DNA from: a virus
Virus record (IMG/VR): IMGVR_UViG_3300042731_006881
Location: 1 to 64,000 of that record
Direction: 5' to 3' (one strand)
DNA length: 64,000 nucleotides
Shown here piece after piece: positions 54,983-62,166 of this stretch (position 1 is its first letter; every line of letters begins with the position of its first letter). The notes under the pieces are model-generated. The model was given only the letters and a program-made list of their open reading frames with translations, did no database searches and was not told where the DNA came from. The translations under genes were made by a program, and so were the position numbers.

Positions 54983-55724
54983 ACTCATCTCCATTCGCCA
55001 CGGATGACGACAGCTTCCACCGATTCGAATCGCGAAGCCCTGCGCGGAGTTCTCCACCCGCATCAACGATCCGAGAATCAGCCAACACAATGGCATCGTC
55101 CGACAGGTCGCACCCGAGAAACGATCGCTCGGTTCTCACCGCCGCCACCCCAACGGATCCCGAGCCCATGAACGGGTCCACGACGAGTTCGCCGGGTTCT
55201 GAGCTTTGCTGAATTAGCACACCGCTAACCTCTGGCGGCTTCTCCGTTGGGTATCCACCTCGCACATGCTTGCAGGTGATGATGTCAGTGACACTGAGAC
55301 TGTTTAGCCGCCTCTTCCCCTTCTCGAAGAATAGGATGAACTCATATCGACATCGGTAATGATACCCCATTCCCATGTTTACTTTGTCCCACACGAGCGG
55401 TTTCCAGAACCGGAACCCAGCCGCTTCTGCCAGCGGCTTCGCGACGAACATCGTCTCCTGGTCGCAGAAAAGGTAAAAGTGAGTGTTCTTCTTGAGCACC
55501 CGATACACCTCTCGAAAGAGCTCTGGAAAACGCTGATTCGGGAATATCTGGAACCAGTCGTTGCTGCTCGCCTTGCTGTGCTTGAGCCGTGTCGTGGTTC
55601 CCACCTTCCGGTGCTTTTCGAGTGACTCGTAAGCAGGATCGGTCACGACGAGGTCGACCGTCTCGTCCCCGAGTCCTCGGAGCCACTCAACGCAATCGAG
55701 TTTGGAGATGTGGTAATCAGCCAT
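54972..55724 (-). CDS. DNA methyltransferase, DPAY type
   Basis: A 250-residue protein from the ATG at 55724, overlapping the upstream small gene (ATGGCTGA). Motif IV DPAY (residues 29-32) in TDPAYESLEKHR, then FYLFCDQETMF, KPLVWDK, and motif I VVDPFMGSGSVGVAA near 185. Order IV to I marks the beta group (N6-adenine or N4-cytosine). Probably protects phage DNA from restriction. Second of four methyltransferases in the window. Confidence 0.9.
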   Translation of the reverse strand: MADYHISKLDCVEWLRGLGDETVDLVVTDPAYESLEKHRKVGTTTRLKHSKASSNDWFQIFPNQRFPELFREVYRVLKKNTHFYLFCDQETMFVAKPLAEAAGFRFWKPLVWDKVNMGMGYHYRCRYEFILFFEKGKRRLNSLSVTDIITCKHVRGGYPTEKPPEVSGVLIQQSSEPGELVVDPFMGSGSVGVAAVRTERSFLGCDLSDDAIVLADSRIVDAGGELRAGLRDSNRWKLSSSVANGDEYDV

Positions 55725-55818
55725 CGATCCCCCATGCGCGGAACGCTGCGAGTGCTGACGCAACAACGATCAGCAGCATCCATCCCTCAGTTGCGGTGGG
55801 ACGCTCGCTGGCGCCCAT
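55717..55818 (-). CDS. Very small membrane protein
   Basis: A 33-residue protein (starts MGASERPTATEG) with a GGGAGG site five bases before its ATG. Residues 12-30 are one membrane span with Trp at each end (WMLLIVVASALAAFRAWG). The start overlaps the stop of the 25-residue gene (TGATG) and the end overlaps the methyltransferase start. Far below normal cut-offs but well supported by signals. Confidence 0.6.
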   Translation of the reverse strand: MGASERPTATEGWMLLIVVASALAAFRAWGIDG

Positions 55819-55895
55819 CAGAACCTCCCACTGCTTGCCTTGTGGCATGCGTACCCGAGGAGGGAACGCGCTTCCTTGTGGATTCCTTCAGCCAT
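55818..55895 (-). CDS. Very small basic peptide gene
   Basis: A 25-residue peptide (starts MAEGIHKEAR) with GGAGG six bases before its ATG. It overlaps the end of the previous gene and the start of the next by one base. It may act as a translational coupler or as a real peptide. A longer in-frame start at 56087 lies inside the neighbouring gene and is not favoured. Confidence 0.5.
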   Translation of the reverse strand: MAEGIHKEARSLLGYACHKASSGRF

Positions 55896-56592
55896 TCTCT
55901 TCCTCCATTGAAGTTCTCCTGAACTCAGACCAGCACCGGCCAACAACCCCTGAGCCAGGGAACAGATCGTCGAGATCATCACCGGGAGACGCTCCCAGCA
56001 GATTGAACACCCAAAAGCAGAATCGAATCGGCTTTCGTCCGATGAGATTTGAGTCTCCACCGCGAGCCGCTGCAGCCACCAGCGCATCCGGGGGGCCGTT
56101 GATCAAGCGTCGCGCCGGCTTCACGAGCACGTACTCGTGAATGTTTGCAGGTCCACGAGCTTTTGGACGGAAATGAGTCTTCACCCAGGGCGCGACGATG
56201 AGTTCATCGTCTCCTGGAGTCGGCGACAGACCGTCGCCACCTGGGATGAGAGACAGAATGTATCTCAATGACCTCCGCGACGTCGACAGCGCCCAGCCGT
56301 CGAACGTCTCGAGCTGCTCTAGGAGACGCATGTGGTCCACCTCCCCGGCGAACGTCGGCTGGTCTCGGTAGTAGTGCGCCAGGCCGGGGAATGGCGGGTC
56401 CGCATATGCAAGTCGCTTCGTGGTGTCGTCCGAGTACTCTCGAGACGCCAGCTGCCGAGCTCGCCAAGCGGTCTGTCTACAGCGTTTCGAGCACCATTTT
56501 AGCTGCGTCACCTCGAGGTGTCTGCGACACCAGAGACAGCGCCTGTCGCTGTCTACTCGAGTAGACAGCGACACCTTGGAACGCCCCTTCAT
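55888..56592 (-). CDS. DNA methyltransferase-like protein with zinc motif
   Basis: A 234-residue protein. N-terminal zinc knuckle CLWCRRH, then WCSKRCRQTAW (residues 19-44). Motif IV is DPPF (65-68), and the C-terminal motif-I-like segment is DLFPGSGVVGRCW near 212. HEYVLVKPARR and KPIRFCFWVFNLL also occur in such proteins. Likely an adenine or cytosine amino-methyltransferase of phage type. ATGA with the cytosine methyltransferase upstream. Confidence 0.8.
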   Translation of the reverse strand: MKGRSKVSLSTRVDSDRRCLWCRRHLEVTQLKWCSKRCRQTAWRARQLASREYSDDTTKRLAYADPPFPGLAHYYRDQPTFAGEVDHMRLLEQLETFDGWALSTSRRSLRYILSLIPGGDGLSPTPGDDELIVAPWVKTHFRPKARGPANIHEYVLVKPARRLINGPPDALVAAAARGGDSNLIGRKPIRFCFWVFNLLGASPGDDLDDLFPGSGVVGRCWSEFRRTSMEEENG

Positions 56593-57893
56593 GCCGCAAC
56601 CATCGCTTTCTCGCCAAAATTCGCTCTAACCAACGATTCAGCCACCTCAGGACACACGCTATTTCCAATGAGACGAATCTGGTTCGTCTTCGTTCGCGCC
56701 AAGCTCAAATCGTATCCTGAAGCGAATCGCCCGAACTGAGCCGCCAGGAGCTCGTGCGGCTGGAGCATTCGGAGGCCGACGTCGATGATCTGGTAGTCCA
56801 CGCCAGCAACCGTCACGATACCGAAACGATTCCGCGCGGTGATGGTGAGTTGCTTCCCCCCATAGTTCGCGAGAAACGCGCGGACCTCAGCCACGTGCAC
56901 ACCTCCAGCGGAGATGGTTGGAAGAGGAGCATTGATGGGGGCGCTTCCTGGCTGGCTTGGGTGGGTCCCTCGGAACTTGGCGAGGCAGACTGCGGCCAGG
57001 CTGTTGTGGTCCCACGCGGTTACTGTCGGCAGTGGGGAGCGCGCGTCGCTCCCCACGACGGGCCGTGACCCACCGTAGAAGCGCGAGATAAACGCGCTAA
57101 CGATGGCGCGCTTCTGGCCTGGGTAGACATCCTGCCCGCGAGTGTTGCGAACGATGAACGGCTCTGCAGCGTCGAACATGTATCTTTGAATCCCATGGGC
57201 GATCCGCCAAAGCGTCTTCTCCGCCAGTGGTCGCTTGCGCTCGAAGATGCTCGGGCATGGCATGGACCAGTCAACGCACTCCGCCGCCGTTCTGAGTGGG
57301 GCAAGCCCTGGACCGTGCGTGGGGGCTGGCCACTCGATCGCCTGACCATCATGACGAGCCACGATGAACAGCCGACGACGCTTCGTCGGCGCCCCATACT
57401 CCGAAGCGTCAAGCACGCGCCAGTCCACCGCGTAGCCGAGCTTCCTCAGATCGCGCACCCACCGGATGAAGGTCTGCCCCCTACGGTCCTTGCTCGGTCG
57501 CCCGTCGGGCCCGAGTGGCCCCCAGTCCTCGAACTCTGGAACGTTCTCGACACAAATCACCCGGGGTCTGGTCTCCCGCGCCCAGCAGACTACTACCCAC
57601 GCCAGCGACCGAATCCCCTTCGAGCGTGGCTTGCCACCCTTTGCTCGAGAATGGTGGGTGCAGTCAGGTGATGCCCAAAGGAGCTCAACTGGAGCTCCAC
57701 CAGTGGCATCTCGTGGTCTGACATCCCAGATATTCGCTTCTAGGTGACACGTGCTGGGGTGGTTGTGTCGGTGGACTGCGAGAGCCACTGGGTCGTGGTT
57801 GATGGCGATGTTAACAGGACGGCGGAGAGCTGCCTCGATCCCGACCGAAGCGCCCCCACCGCCGGCGAATAGGTCAACGACAATGCCGCTCAC
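56589..57893 (-). CDS. C5-cytosine DNA methyltransferase
   Basis: A 434-residue protein; start chosen is GTG 57893, which overlaps the upstream stop (GTGA) and has AGGA six bases before it. Motif I VVDLFAGGGGASVG, motif IV SPDCTHHSRAKGG (Pro-Asp-Cys in place of Pro-Cys, usual in phage versions), motif VI ENVPEF, and motifs IX-X near the C-terminus (LIGNSVCPEVAESLV). Gives 5-methylcytosine. Third enzyme type of the phage's modification set. Confidence 0.9.
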   Translation of the reverse strand: MSGIVVDLFAGGGGASVGIEAALRRPVNIAINHDPVALAVHRHNHPSTCHLEANIWDVRPRDATGGAPVELLWASPDCTHHSRAKGGKPRSKGIRSLAWVVVCWARETRPRVICVENVPEFEDWGPLGPDGRPSKDRRGQTFIRWVRDLRKLGYAVDWRVLDASEYGAPTKRRRLFIVARHDGQAIEWPAPTHGPGLAPLRTAAECVDWSMPCPSIFERKRPLAEKTLWRIAHGIQRYMFDAAEPFIVRNTRGQDVYPGQKRAIVSAFISRFYGGSRPVVGSDARSPLPTVTAWDHNSLAAVCLAKFRGTHPSQPGSAPINAPLPTISAGGVHVAEVRAFLANYGGKQLTITARNRFGIVTVAGVDYQIIDVGLRMLQPHELLAAQFGRFASGYDLSLARTKTNQIRLIGNSVCPEVAESLVRANFGEKAMVAA

Positions 57894-58243
57894 TGAATAT
57901 CCTGTGCTAATCGACGACGAGCTCGATTGCGAGCCGAACTCGAGAATGGGAGGACTTTCAAGACCCGCGCTGACTCCACCTCGAAGGAGAGACCATCGAC
58001 TAGGCAGTCCGGATCGGACGTAATTTCTCCACACGGCTCAACTAGATAGATTTGTCCGTTCGGCCACGCGCTTGCGAACATGCGAGCGGCAACCATGGAG
58101 GTTGTTACGTAGACTCGATCTCGGCGTGAGATTCCTTCCGCCTGCTCGCATATGTCTGCGCAGCTCGTCGCACCTGTAACGCTCGGAGGTAGCAACATGT
58201 CTCCTTGTTTCCTCCCAGCAGCTCCACCATGGTAGTAGTCCAT
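57890..58243 (-). CDS. ADP-ribosyltransferase-like (Arr-type) protein
   Basis: A 117-residue protein. YYHGGAAGRKQGDMLLPP at the start, DRVYVTTSMVAARMFA in the middle and QIYLVEPCGEITSDPDC late follow the Arr/ART pattern: His5, Tyr45 and an acidic residue (Glu69 or Asp77). The last part (SFEVESARVLKVLPFS) is also typical. If active, it would transfer ADP-ribose from NAD to an unknown host target; the catalytic acid is not certain. Placed between modification genes. Confidence 0.6.
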   Translation of the reverse strand: MDYYHGGAAGRKQGDMLLPPSVTGATSCADICEQAEGISRRDRVYVTTSMVAARMFASAWPNGQIYLVEPCGEITSDPDCLVDGLSFEVESARVLKVLPFSSSARNRARRRLAQDIQ

Positions 58244-58245
58244 CG

Positions 58246-58641
58246 CTATCTCAATCTCCGGTTGGCTTCATGCAGCTCACTCTCTAGCTCAGCGATGCGA
58301 TCACGAAGTCTCTTTAGTTTACGGTTGCGTTTGCGTTTGCGGACAGCGATCTTTTCCATCGCTTCCCTCTCTACCTTCTTGAACACGATGATGGCCTTGT
58401 GGAGCCTTTCCGCGTCGTCGTGCTGACCCAGAGTGCGCAGAAACCACTCGTTTGCTTCCAGTGTCTTGATGTCGAGCGGGTTGCATGGCTGCCTAGATAC
58501 GTACTGCCAGAGTAGTGCCCCCCACGGGTTCTGCTGGTCCCACTTGTAGCAACCGTACACTGCTGGACCTGACAGCCACACCCAGGATCCAGGGTTCGGT
58601 TTGCGTGCGGATATCTTGATCCAATCTTCGTCGAAGATCAC
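58246..58641 (-). CDS. Hypothetical protein with coiled-coil end
   Basis: A 131-residue protein from GTG 58641, overlapping the upstream stop (GTGA). IFDEDWIKISARKPNPGSWVWLSGP, then a Trp-rich middle, and a basic coiled coil RDRIAELESELHEANRRLR at the end, resembling those of the genes at 43133 and 43721. Unknown function. Confidence 0.55.
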   Translation of the reverse strand: MIFDEDWIKISARKPNPGSWVWLSGPAVYGCYKWDQQNPWGALLWQYVSRQPCNPLDIKTLEANEWFLRTLGQHDDAERLHKAIIVFKKVEREAMEKIAVRKRKRNRKLKRLRDRIAELESELHEANRRLR

Positions 58642-59063
58642 AGGATAATAACTCTCTGATAGGCGCCATTCATCAGCTTGACGCGGGGGACGTACCCTGC
58701 TCGCTCGTAAGCTACGCACACTTCCTCTGCGTATTCTCTCGCCAGGAACGTGGGTTTGTCATTGTCGTTGAGCAAAGTTGCGGAGTGCGTGCATCCGCGT
58801 GATTTGTAGAATGTCATCACGATCCACCCCTGCGTGGACACCACAATTTCAGGAATGTGAACCACCGCAATCGAACCCGCGCTCTCATCATCGCGATTGT
58901 GAAAACAGCGGTTGAATCCTCCAAATTCAGCGATGTCGCGAAGCTCTAGCAGCGTCTCGCAGGCGTAGTTGTCATCGCGAAAGCGACCGTCAACACCCCA
59001 AGCGCAACGACGGTCGTTCACCAACGGAGCGTGCATGCATCGCAGGCACGGTCCGCGCATCAT
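58638..59063 (-). CDS. Hypothetical Cys-containing protein
   Basis: A 141-residue protein. The N-terminal Cys pair CLRC, then CAWG and CETLLELRDIA, and a further CFHNR could form a zinc site. The C-terminal half is beta-rich (ESAGSIAVVHIPEIVVSTQGWIVMTFYK). ATG overlaps the upstream stop. Unknown function. Confidence 0.55.
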   Translation of the reverse strand: MMRGPCLRCMHAPLVNDRRCAWGVDGRFRDDNYACETLLELRDIAEFGGFNRCFHNRDDESAGSIAVVHIPEIVVSTQGWIVMTFYKSRGCTHSATLLNDNDKPTFLAREYAEEVCVAYERAGYVPRVKLMNGAYQRVIIL

Positions 59064-59719
59064 GACGAAACCTCAAACTCCACTCGCCACACCCATGGAT
59101 TGGATGCCCACATCAGTGAATGGCGGTCGTCATAGATGGTATCCCACGTCACCACGAATGACAGGACGTGGGGGTCTGATCCGTTCGTGCGGTGTAGCTC
59201 GTCTCCGAATATCCGCTGGTCTTTGCCGATCATATCGAGAGGTGTAACTCCCTCTCGTTGCGCGTCATCATCGGTGATGTCCTGGAGGTGCTCGACACGA
59301 ACATCAGTCACACGCAGCGTGATTCTAGACGCCCATCGCGGCATGTGGATGGATGGTCTCCACGTGATGTGCGGTGGCGGGTCGTTGGCGTTTGCGATCG
59401 GCCCATGTACGTGCTGACGGTTTGACGGAACGAACGCCATATCTGCTGCAAATAGCGTCCCCCAGCACCCGTGCGAGAAAGCGCTAGCCCACTTCTCTCG
59501 TACCCATAGACGATCGCCTGTCTTGCCACATGGCGACCAGTCCAGCAGCTTTTCGCTCGACACATCGTTCCACCGCATGCGCCGATCGCGGAAAGTCCAA
59601 TCGTAGCCCCTGGTAGTGCTCGGCCCGAACTCGCGCAGTTTGACCGGGCGGCGCGTGACGGTCTTCCTCCCGTCGAGGATTGCACGAACCAGTGGTCCAG
59701 AGAAGAGGATTGGCTTCAT
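59060..59719 (-). CDS. ASCH/PUA-like phage protein
   Basis: A 219-residue protein from the ATG at 59719. Opening KPILFSGPLVRAILDGRKTVTRRPVK is the hallmark of phage ASCH-like proteins (M-K-P-I-L-F-x-G-x-M-V-x-A-I-L-x-G-x-K-T-x-T-R-R). GDRLWVREKWA and MPRWASRITLRVTDVRVEHLQDITDDDAQREG follow as expected. The ASCH fold is related to PUA and thought to bind RNA; in this phage it lies with modification genes. Confidence 0.85.
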   Translation of the reverse strand: MKPILFSGPLVRAILDGRKTVTRRPVKLREFGPSTTRGYDWTFRDRRMRWNDVSSEKLLDWSPCGKTGDRLWVREKWASAFSHGCWGTLFAADMAFVPSNRQHVHGPIANANDPPPHITWRPSIHMPRWASRITLRVTDVRVEHLQDITDDDAQREGVTPLDMIGKDQRIFGDELHRTNGSDPHVLSFVVTWDTIYDDRHSLMWASNPWVWRVEFEVSS

Positions 59720-59733
59720 GAGAAAACTCCGTG

Positions 59734-60021
59734 TCACTGCGCACCTACAGGTGGCTCCAAAACCAACAGTCTGCGTCGGTGGATCTTGCACTGCCTATCG
59801 ATCTCCTCGCCGTACCAGCAGAGCCACTCGCCACAACGCCACATTTTTCCTGAGTAGACACCTGATGGGCATGACCACTCGTAGTTGGCTAGTCCGGAAA
59901 ACTCCTCCCTGGTGATGATGGCGATACGGTCAGTGATGACAATGTCCTCGCTACTGGGTTGGGTCCAGTGGCGAGCAAGCGGGCTCGTCATGGGCGGGAT
60001 GCGGTTGGTGACGGAGATCAT
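59734..60021 (-). CDS. Hypothetical protein
   Basis: A 95-residue protein with several Cys and Trp (YEWSCPSGVYSGKMWRCGEWLCWYGEE) and a C-terminal basic segment. Its start overlaps the stop of the XRE gene. Second gene of the leftward early unit. No family recognised. Confidence 0.55.
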   Translation of the reverse strand: MISVTNRIPPMTSPLARHWTQPSSEDIVITDRIAIITREEFSGLANYEWSCPSGVYSGKMWRCGEWLCWYGEEIDRQCKIHRRRLLVLEPPVGAQ

Positions 60022-60272
60022 CAGAAACCCCTATTCACCTCGCTGAAAACCTCCGTGAACTCATCCGGTGTCAGCCACGATGACTGTGGCACCCTCCCCT
60101 GACTCCACCGCTCGATGCGAACCCTGTTCACGTATTCGGGCCGAGCTTGACCACAAACCCAAGCCAGGAGGCTTGGTGCGCTCACTCCAATCTCCCTGGA
60201 GACTTGGGCTTTATTCCCGCCACGAGACTCTATTTCCCGCAGCAGCATGGTGCGTGCCGGTACGTCGTGCAT
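60021..60272 (-). CDS. XRE/Cro-like regulator of the divergent control region
   Basis: An 83-residue protein. LLREIESRGGNKAQVSREIGVSAPSLLAWVCGQ is a helix-turn-helix of the Cro/YdaS kind, followed by a short tail with WLTPDEFTEVF. The start is unsure: ATG at 60272 lacks a ribosome binding site; ATG at 60248 is an alternative. It is the first gene of the leftward early operon and faces the rightward early promoter across 88 bases. Confidence 0.7.
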   Translation of the reverse strand: MHDVPARTMLLREIESRGGNKAQVSREIGVSAPSLLAWVCGQARPEYVNRVRIERWSQGRVPQSSWLTPDEFTEVFSEVNRGF

Positions 60273-60324
60273 TTTAGGAGGAGCTAACGCCGCCAGATTA
60301 TTTTGTCAACAACAGGCTTTTTCC

Positions 60325-60353
60325 TTGCGCCATGGATTAGCCGTGGCTAACAT
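60325..60353 (+). promoter_or_regulatory. Rightward early promoter
   Basis: TTGCGC (60325-60330), 17-base spacer, TAACAT (60348-60353). The -35 is the same as in the rightward cassette promoters. The start would fall at about 60360-60361, at the GTG of the first gene, so the transcript may be leaderless. No better candidate is seen between the divergent genes. Confidence 0.5.
60337..60350. promoter_or_regulatory. Operator dyad in early control region
   Basis: TTAGCC-GT-GGCTAA is a perfect 6+2+6 dyad lying between the -35 and -10 of the rightward promoter, a classic repressor position. The divergent XRE protein is the likely ligand. Confidence 0.5.
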
Positions 60354-60360
60354 GTGTCCT

Positions 60361-60582
60361 GTGACGGGGACGATACTGACAAGCGCCACATCCGAAGTTG
60401 CAGGCACACACCTGCAACGAGTTCGCAAATCAGTTCGCTCATTTGAGCGCACTCGGGAGCGTAAGTGGCTTGAGATTGCGAAAGCAGAACTAGCCATTCT
60501 ACATCAGATGGCGGCGCGTTCCCCCCAGCTCTACGGGGACGTATTCGGAGAGGCTAGGCGCCTAGTTGAGGAGTGGTCGTGA
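60361..60582 (+). CDS. Small basic early protein
   Basis: A 73-residue basic helical protein from GTG 60361 (ATG 60352 would lie inside the -10 box). Helices are rich in Arg, Lys and Glu. ends EARRLVEEWS. The stop overlaps the next start (GTGA). First gene of the rightward early operon. Unknown role. Confidence 0.55.
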   Translation: MTGTILTSATSEVAGTHLQRVRKSVRSFERTRERKWLEIAKAELAILHQMAARSPQLYGDVFGEARRLVEEWS

Positions 60583-60584
60583 GC

Positions 60585-61139
60585 ATGTCTGCTGTCCTCG
60601 ACCAGGCAGACGCCATCTGCCAGGAAAAGCGGGACCTGGCTGAATGGCGCTCGGCTACGATCCACCATGCGTTTGGGTGGATCCACTGCGAGGGTGGGTA
60701 CGAGGCAATCGAGTATCGCCACCAGCCGGACAACACAACCGTGTCCCGATCGTTGGGGCGACTCATCTACAAGGATCGCGAGCATGGAGTATGCATGCAC
60801 TGCGGTCGAGAATTCGAGCTGTACCACACGCCCGGTTCGGCCTGGAGCTTCGGCGAGTACGTCCCTGAGGGACCGTGCTGCTGCTCGCCGGAGTGCGAGC
60901 TGGAGATCGATATCGAGTGCGGGATCACCTGCACTAGTTGTGGAGTGGAGCGAGCCACACGCAAGGATTCGGACGGGAACGCAGAGTGCACCGTTTGTGC
61001 TTCGCGTGCCCTTCGTGCCTGCGTAGAGGCAGAGCTCCGACACCTGCGGGACCTATCCGCAGGATACCGGGACACCATCCCGGCACCTATCCCGGTTGAC
61101 GGCTGTCTGGATACGCCGGCCGCCGACCGGAGCATTTAG
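60585..61139 (+). CDS. Zinc-binding early protein
   Basis: A 184-residue protein, from ATG 60585 or the overlapping GTG 60579. Helical N-terminus, then CMHCG, CCCSPEC, CGITCTSCG and CTVCASRAL: eight or more Cys in ribbon-type pairs (residues about 70-148). Possibly two zinc sites. Nucleic-acid or protein binding is likely but nothing specific is known. A CCGC/GCGG hairpin follows its stop. Confidence 0.6.
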   Translation: MSAVLDQADAICQEKRDLAEWRSATIHHAFGWIHCEGGYEAIEYRHQPDNTTVSRSLGRLIYKDREHGVCMHCGREFELYHTPGSAWSFGEYVPEGPCCCSPECELEIDIECGITCTSCGVERATRKDSDGNAECTVCASRALRACVEAELRHLRDLSAGYRDTIPAPIPVDGCLDTPAADRSI

Positions 61140-61165
61140 CCGCAAACAAGCGGCGGGAGGAACAA

Positions 61166-61522
61166 ATGAAAAATTGCATCGCCCAGGAAGTTGTGTTTCT
61201 AACCCGTGGCCACGTGGTAGCGAAGCTGCCGCCGGCTAAGAATCCTGCCATGGCCGTGGCCAAGCCATCAACCACCGACTTCGACTCCGTGATGGGAGTC
61301 CCCATTGAGGTGTCGGACCGCGCTCCAACCGAGCGCATTGACAATCTACCAGATGAAGGGGATATCCTAGTGGCTCTCGCAGTCGTGTCGGCGATGCGAG
61401 AGCTTGGAACTCGACACCATGGGAGAGTGTTCTCGCCGAAGCCTCTAGTCTTCGATGAGAACAGAAAACCAATCGGCACGCCTGGCCTCATCAGGCATCG
61501 AGACGTCGAAGAGACTGACTGA
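61166..61522 (+). CDS. Hypothetical protein, rearranged relative of 61698
   Basis: A 118-residue protein behind GGGAGG. It shares three segments with the 74-residue protein at 61698: the start (M-K/R-N-C), VVSAMREL, and KP-I/L-GTPGLIRHR. In the other gene the last two occur in the opposite order. Its coding sequence contains a perfect 9-bp hairpin (GCTCTCGCA/TGCGAGAGC). Unknown function. Confidence 0.6.
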   Translation: MKNCIAQEVVFLTRGHVVAKLPPAKNPAMAVAKPSTTDFDSVMGVPIEVSDRAPTERIDNLPDEGDILVALAVVSAMRELGTRHHGRVFSPKPLVFDENRKPIGTPGLIRHRDVEETD

Positions 61523-61562
61523 AACGAAGCGGCGCAGTACCCGTCCCCTCGAACTGTGTCGC

Positions 61563-61592
61563 GACCCGTCTACAGGCCATCTGTAGCGGGTC
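61563..61592 (+). ncRNA. Hairpin directly before tRNA-like RNA 2
   Basis: GACCCG, bulged T, CTACAG, loop GCCAT, CTGTAG, CGGGTC: twelve perfect pairs around a five-base loop. Four bases (AAAT) separate it from the acceptor-like stem at 61597. It lies in the noncoding gap between two early genes, so is likely part of the same structured RNA. Confidence 0.6.
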
Positions 61593-61596
61593 AAAT

Positions 61597-61654
61597 GCCT
61601 TATCTCTGGGAGCAGGATTGGTCCTACCTGGTCGGTTCGATTCCGACGTAAGGC
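61597..61654 (+). ncRNA. tRNA-like RNA 2, miniature
   Basis: Acceptor-like GCCTTAT (61597-61603) pairs with GTAAGGC (61648-61654; last pair T-G). The T arm GTCGG, TTCGATT, CCGAC (61631-61647) follows directly on the 3' side with no gap, as in tRNA. Only 27 bases lie between, enough for two tiny hairpins (CTC-TGG-GAG, then AGGA-TTGG-TCCT) but not for D plus anticodon arms. Total 58 bases. CTAG follows, as in element 1. Not a decoding tRNA. Confidence 0.65.
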
Positions 61655-61667
61655 CTAGGAGGTGTTG

Positions 61668-61679
61668 GTGAATGCCTAG
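61668..61679 (+). other. Minigene-like start, two codons, stop
   Basis: AGGAGG, five bases, then GTG AAT GCC TAG: a strong ribosome binding site with a three-codon frame, 14 bases after tRNA-like RNA 2. The 16 bases AGGAGGTGTTGGTGAA are repeated exactly at the start of the gene at 61963, so it may be a duplicated gene start. Resembles lambda bar minigenes in form. Confidence 0.4.
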
Positions 61680-61697
61680 CGCATACCCCGAAAACCA

Positions 61698-61922
61698 ATG
61701 AGGAATTGTACGTTGCAGACCCTCCACGAGTGGATGGTTTTAACCCACAAACCGCTCGGTACGCCTGGCCTCATCAGGCATCGGTCCGTCGCAGCGAGCT
61801 CGCTGCGACGGACCGCGGTCGAGTGTATCGACCACCTACAGCCCTTGGAAGAGCGGCTCGCAGCCATCGTTGCGCCAGCAGTCGTGTCGGCGATGCGAGA
61901 GCTACGCCGTGCTCACAGGTGA
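61698..61922 (+). CDS. Hypothetical protein, rearranged relative of 61166
   Basis: A 74-residue protein (starts MRNCTLQ). KPLGTPGLIRHR comes before ECIDHLQPLEERLAAIVAPAVVSAMREL, the reverse of the order in the gene at 61166. The shared parts are also similar at DNA level (for example ACGCCTGGCCTCATCAGGCATCG is in both). Weak ribosome binding site. Perhaps a decayed copy; perhaps functional. Confidence 0.5.
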   Translation: MRNCTLQTLHEWMVLTHKPLGTPGLIRHRSVAASSLRRTAVECIDHLQPLEERLAAIVAPAVVSAMRELRRAHR

Positions 61923-61962
61923 CGGCCTGCTTCGACGCGATTGCCACGCACAGGAGGTGTTG

Positions 61963-62163
61963 GTGAAGCTGATTGTAGAAACAACAGAAGACGAGTACGG
62001 TACAGCGTGGTTCACCGCAACGGTGAACGGAAAGAGCTGGATAAGCGTTGACCTGAACTTCGCGCTGAGTGTTCCTGACCTAATGCGAGAAGCATACGAG
62101 GCTGGGAAGCGCGGAGAGCCGTTTGATATCGAGAAACGAAATGACCCAGAAAGGGTCGATTAG
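61963..62163 (+). CDS. Small early protein
   Basis: A 66-residue protein from GTG 61963 with AGGAGG five bases upstream. Beta strands then helix: KLIVETTEDEYGTAWFTATVNGKSW, then LMREAYEAGKRGEPFD. Looks like a small HicB-like or dsRBD-like alpha/beta fold, but no family can be named. tRNA-like RNA 3 starts three bases after its stop. Confidence 0.65.
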   Translation: MKLIVETTEDEYGTAWFTATVNGKSWISVDLNFALSVPDLMREAYEAGKRGEPFDIEKRNDPERVD

Positions 62164-62166
62164 AAT

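Noticed and set aside
55818-56087. 89-residue open frame inside the methyltransferase-like gene
   Set aside because: Only the last 25 codons, after a strong ribosome binding site, lie outside the neighbouring gene; the rest is a shadow of it.
60273-60282. AGGAGGAGC on the plus strand as a ribosome binding site
   Set aside because: No start codon at usable distance; on the other strand it is the 5' region of the XRE gene.
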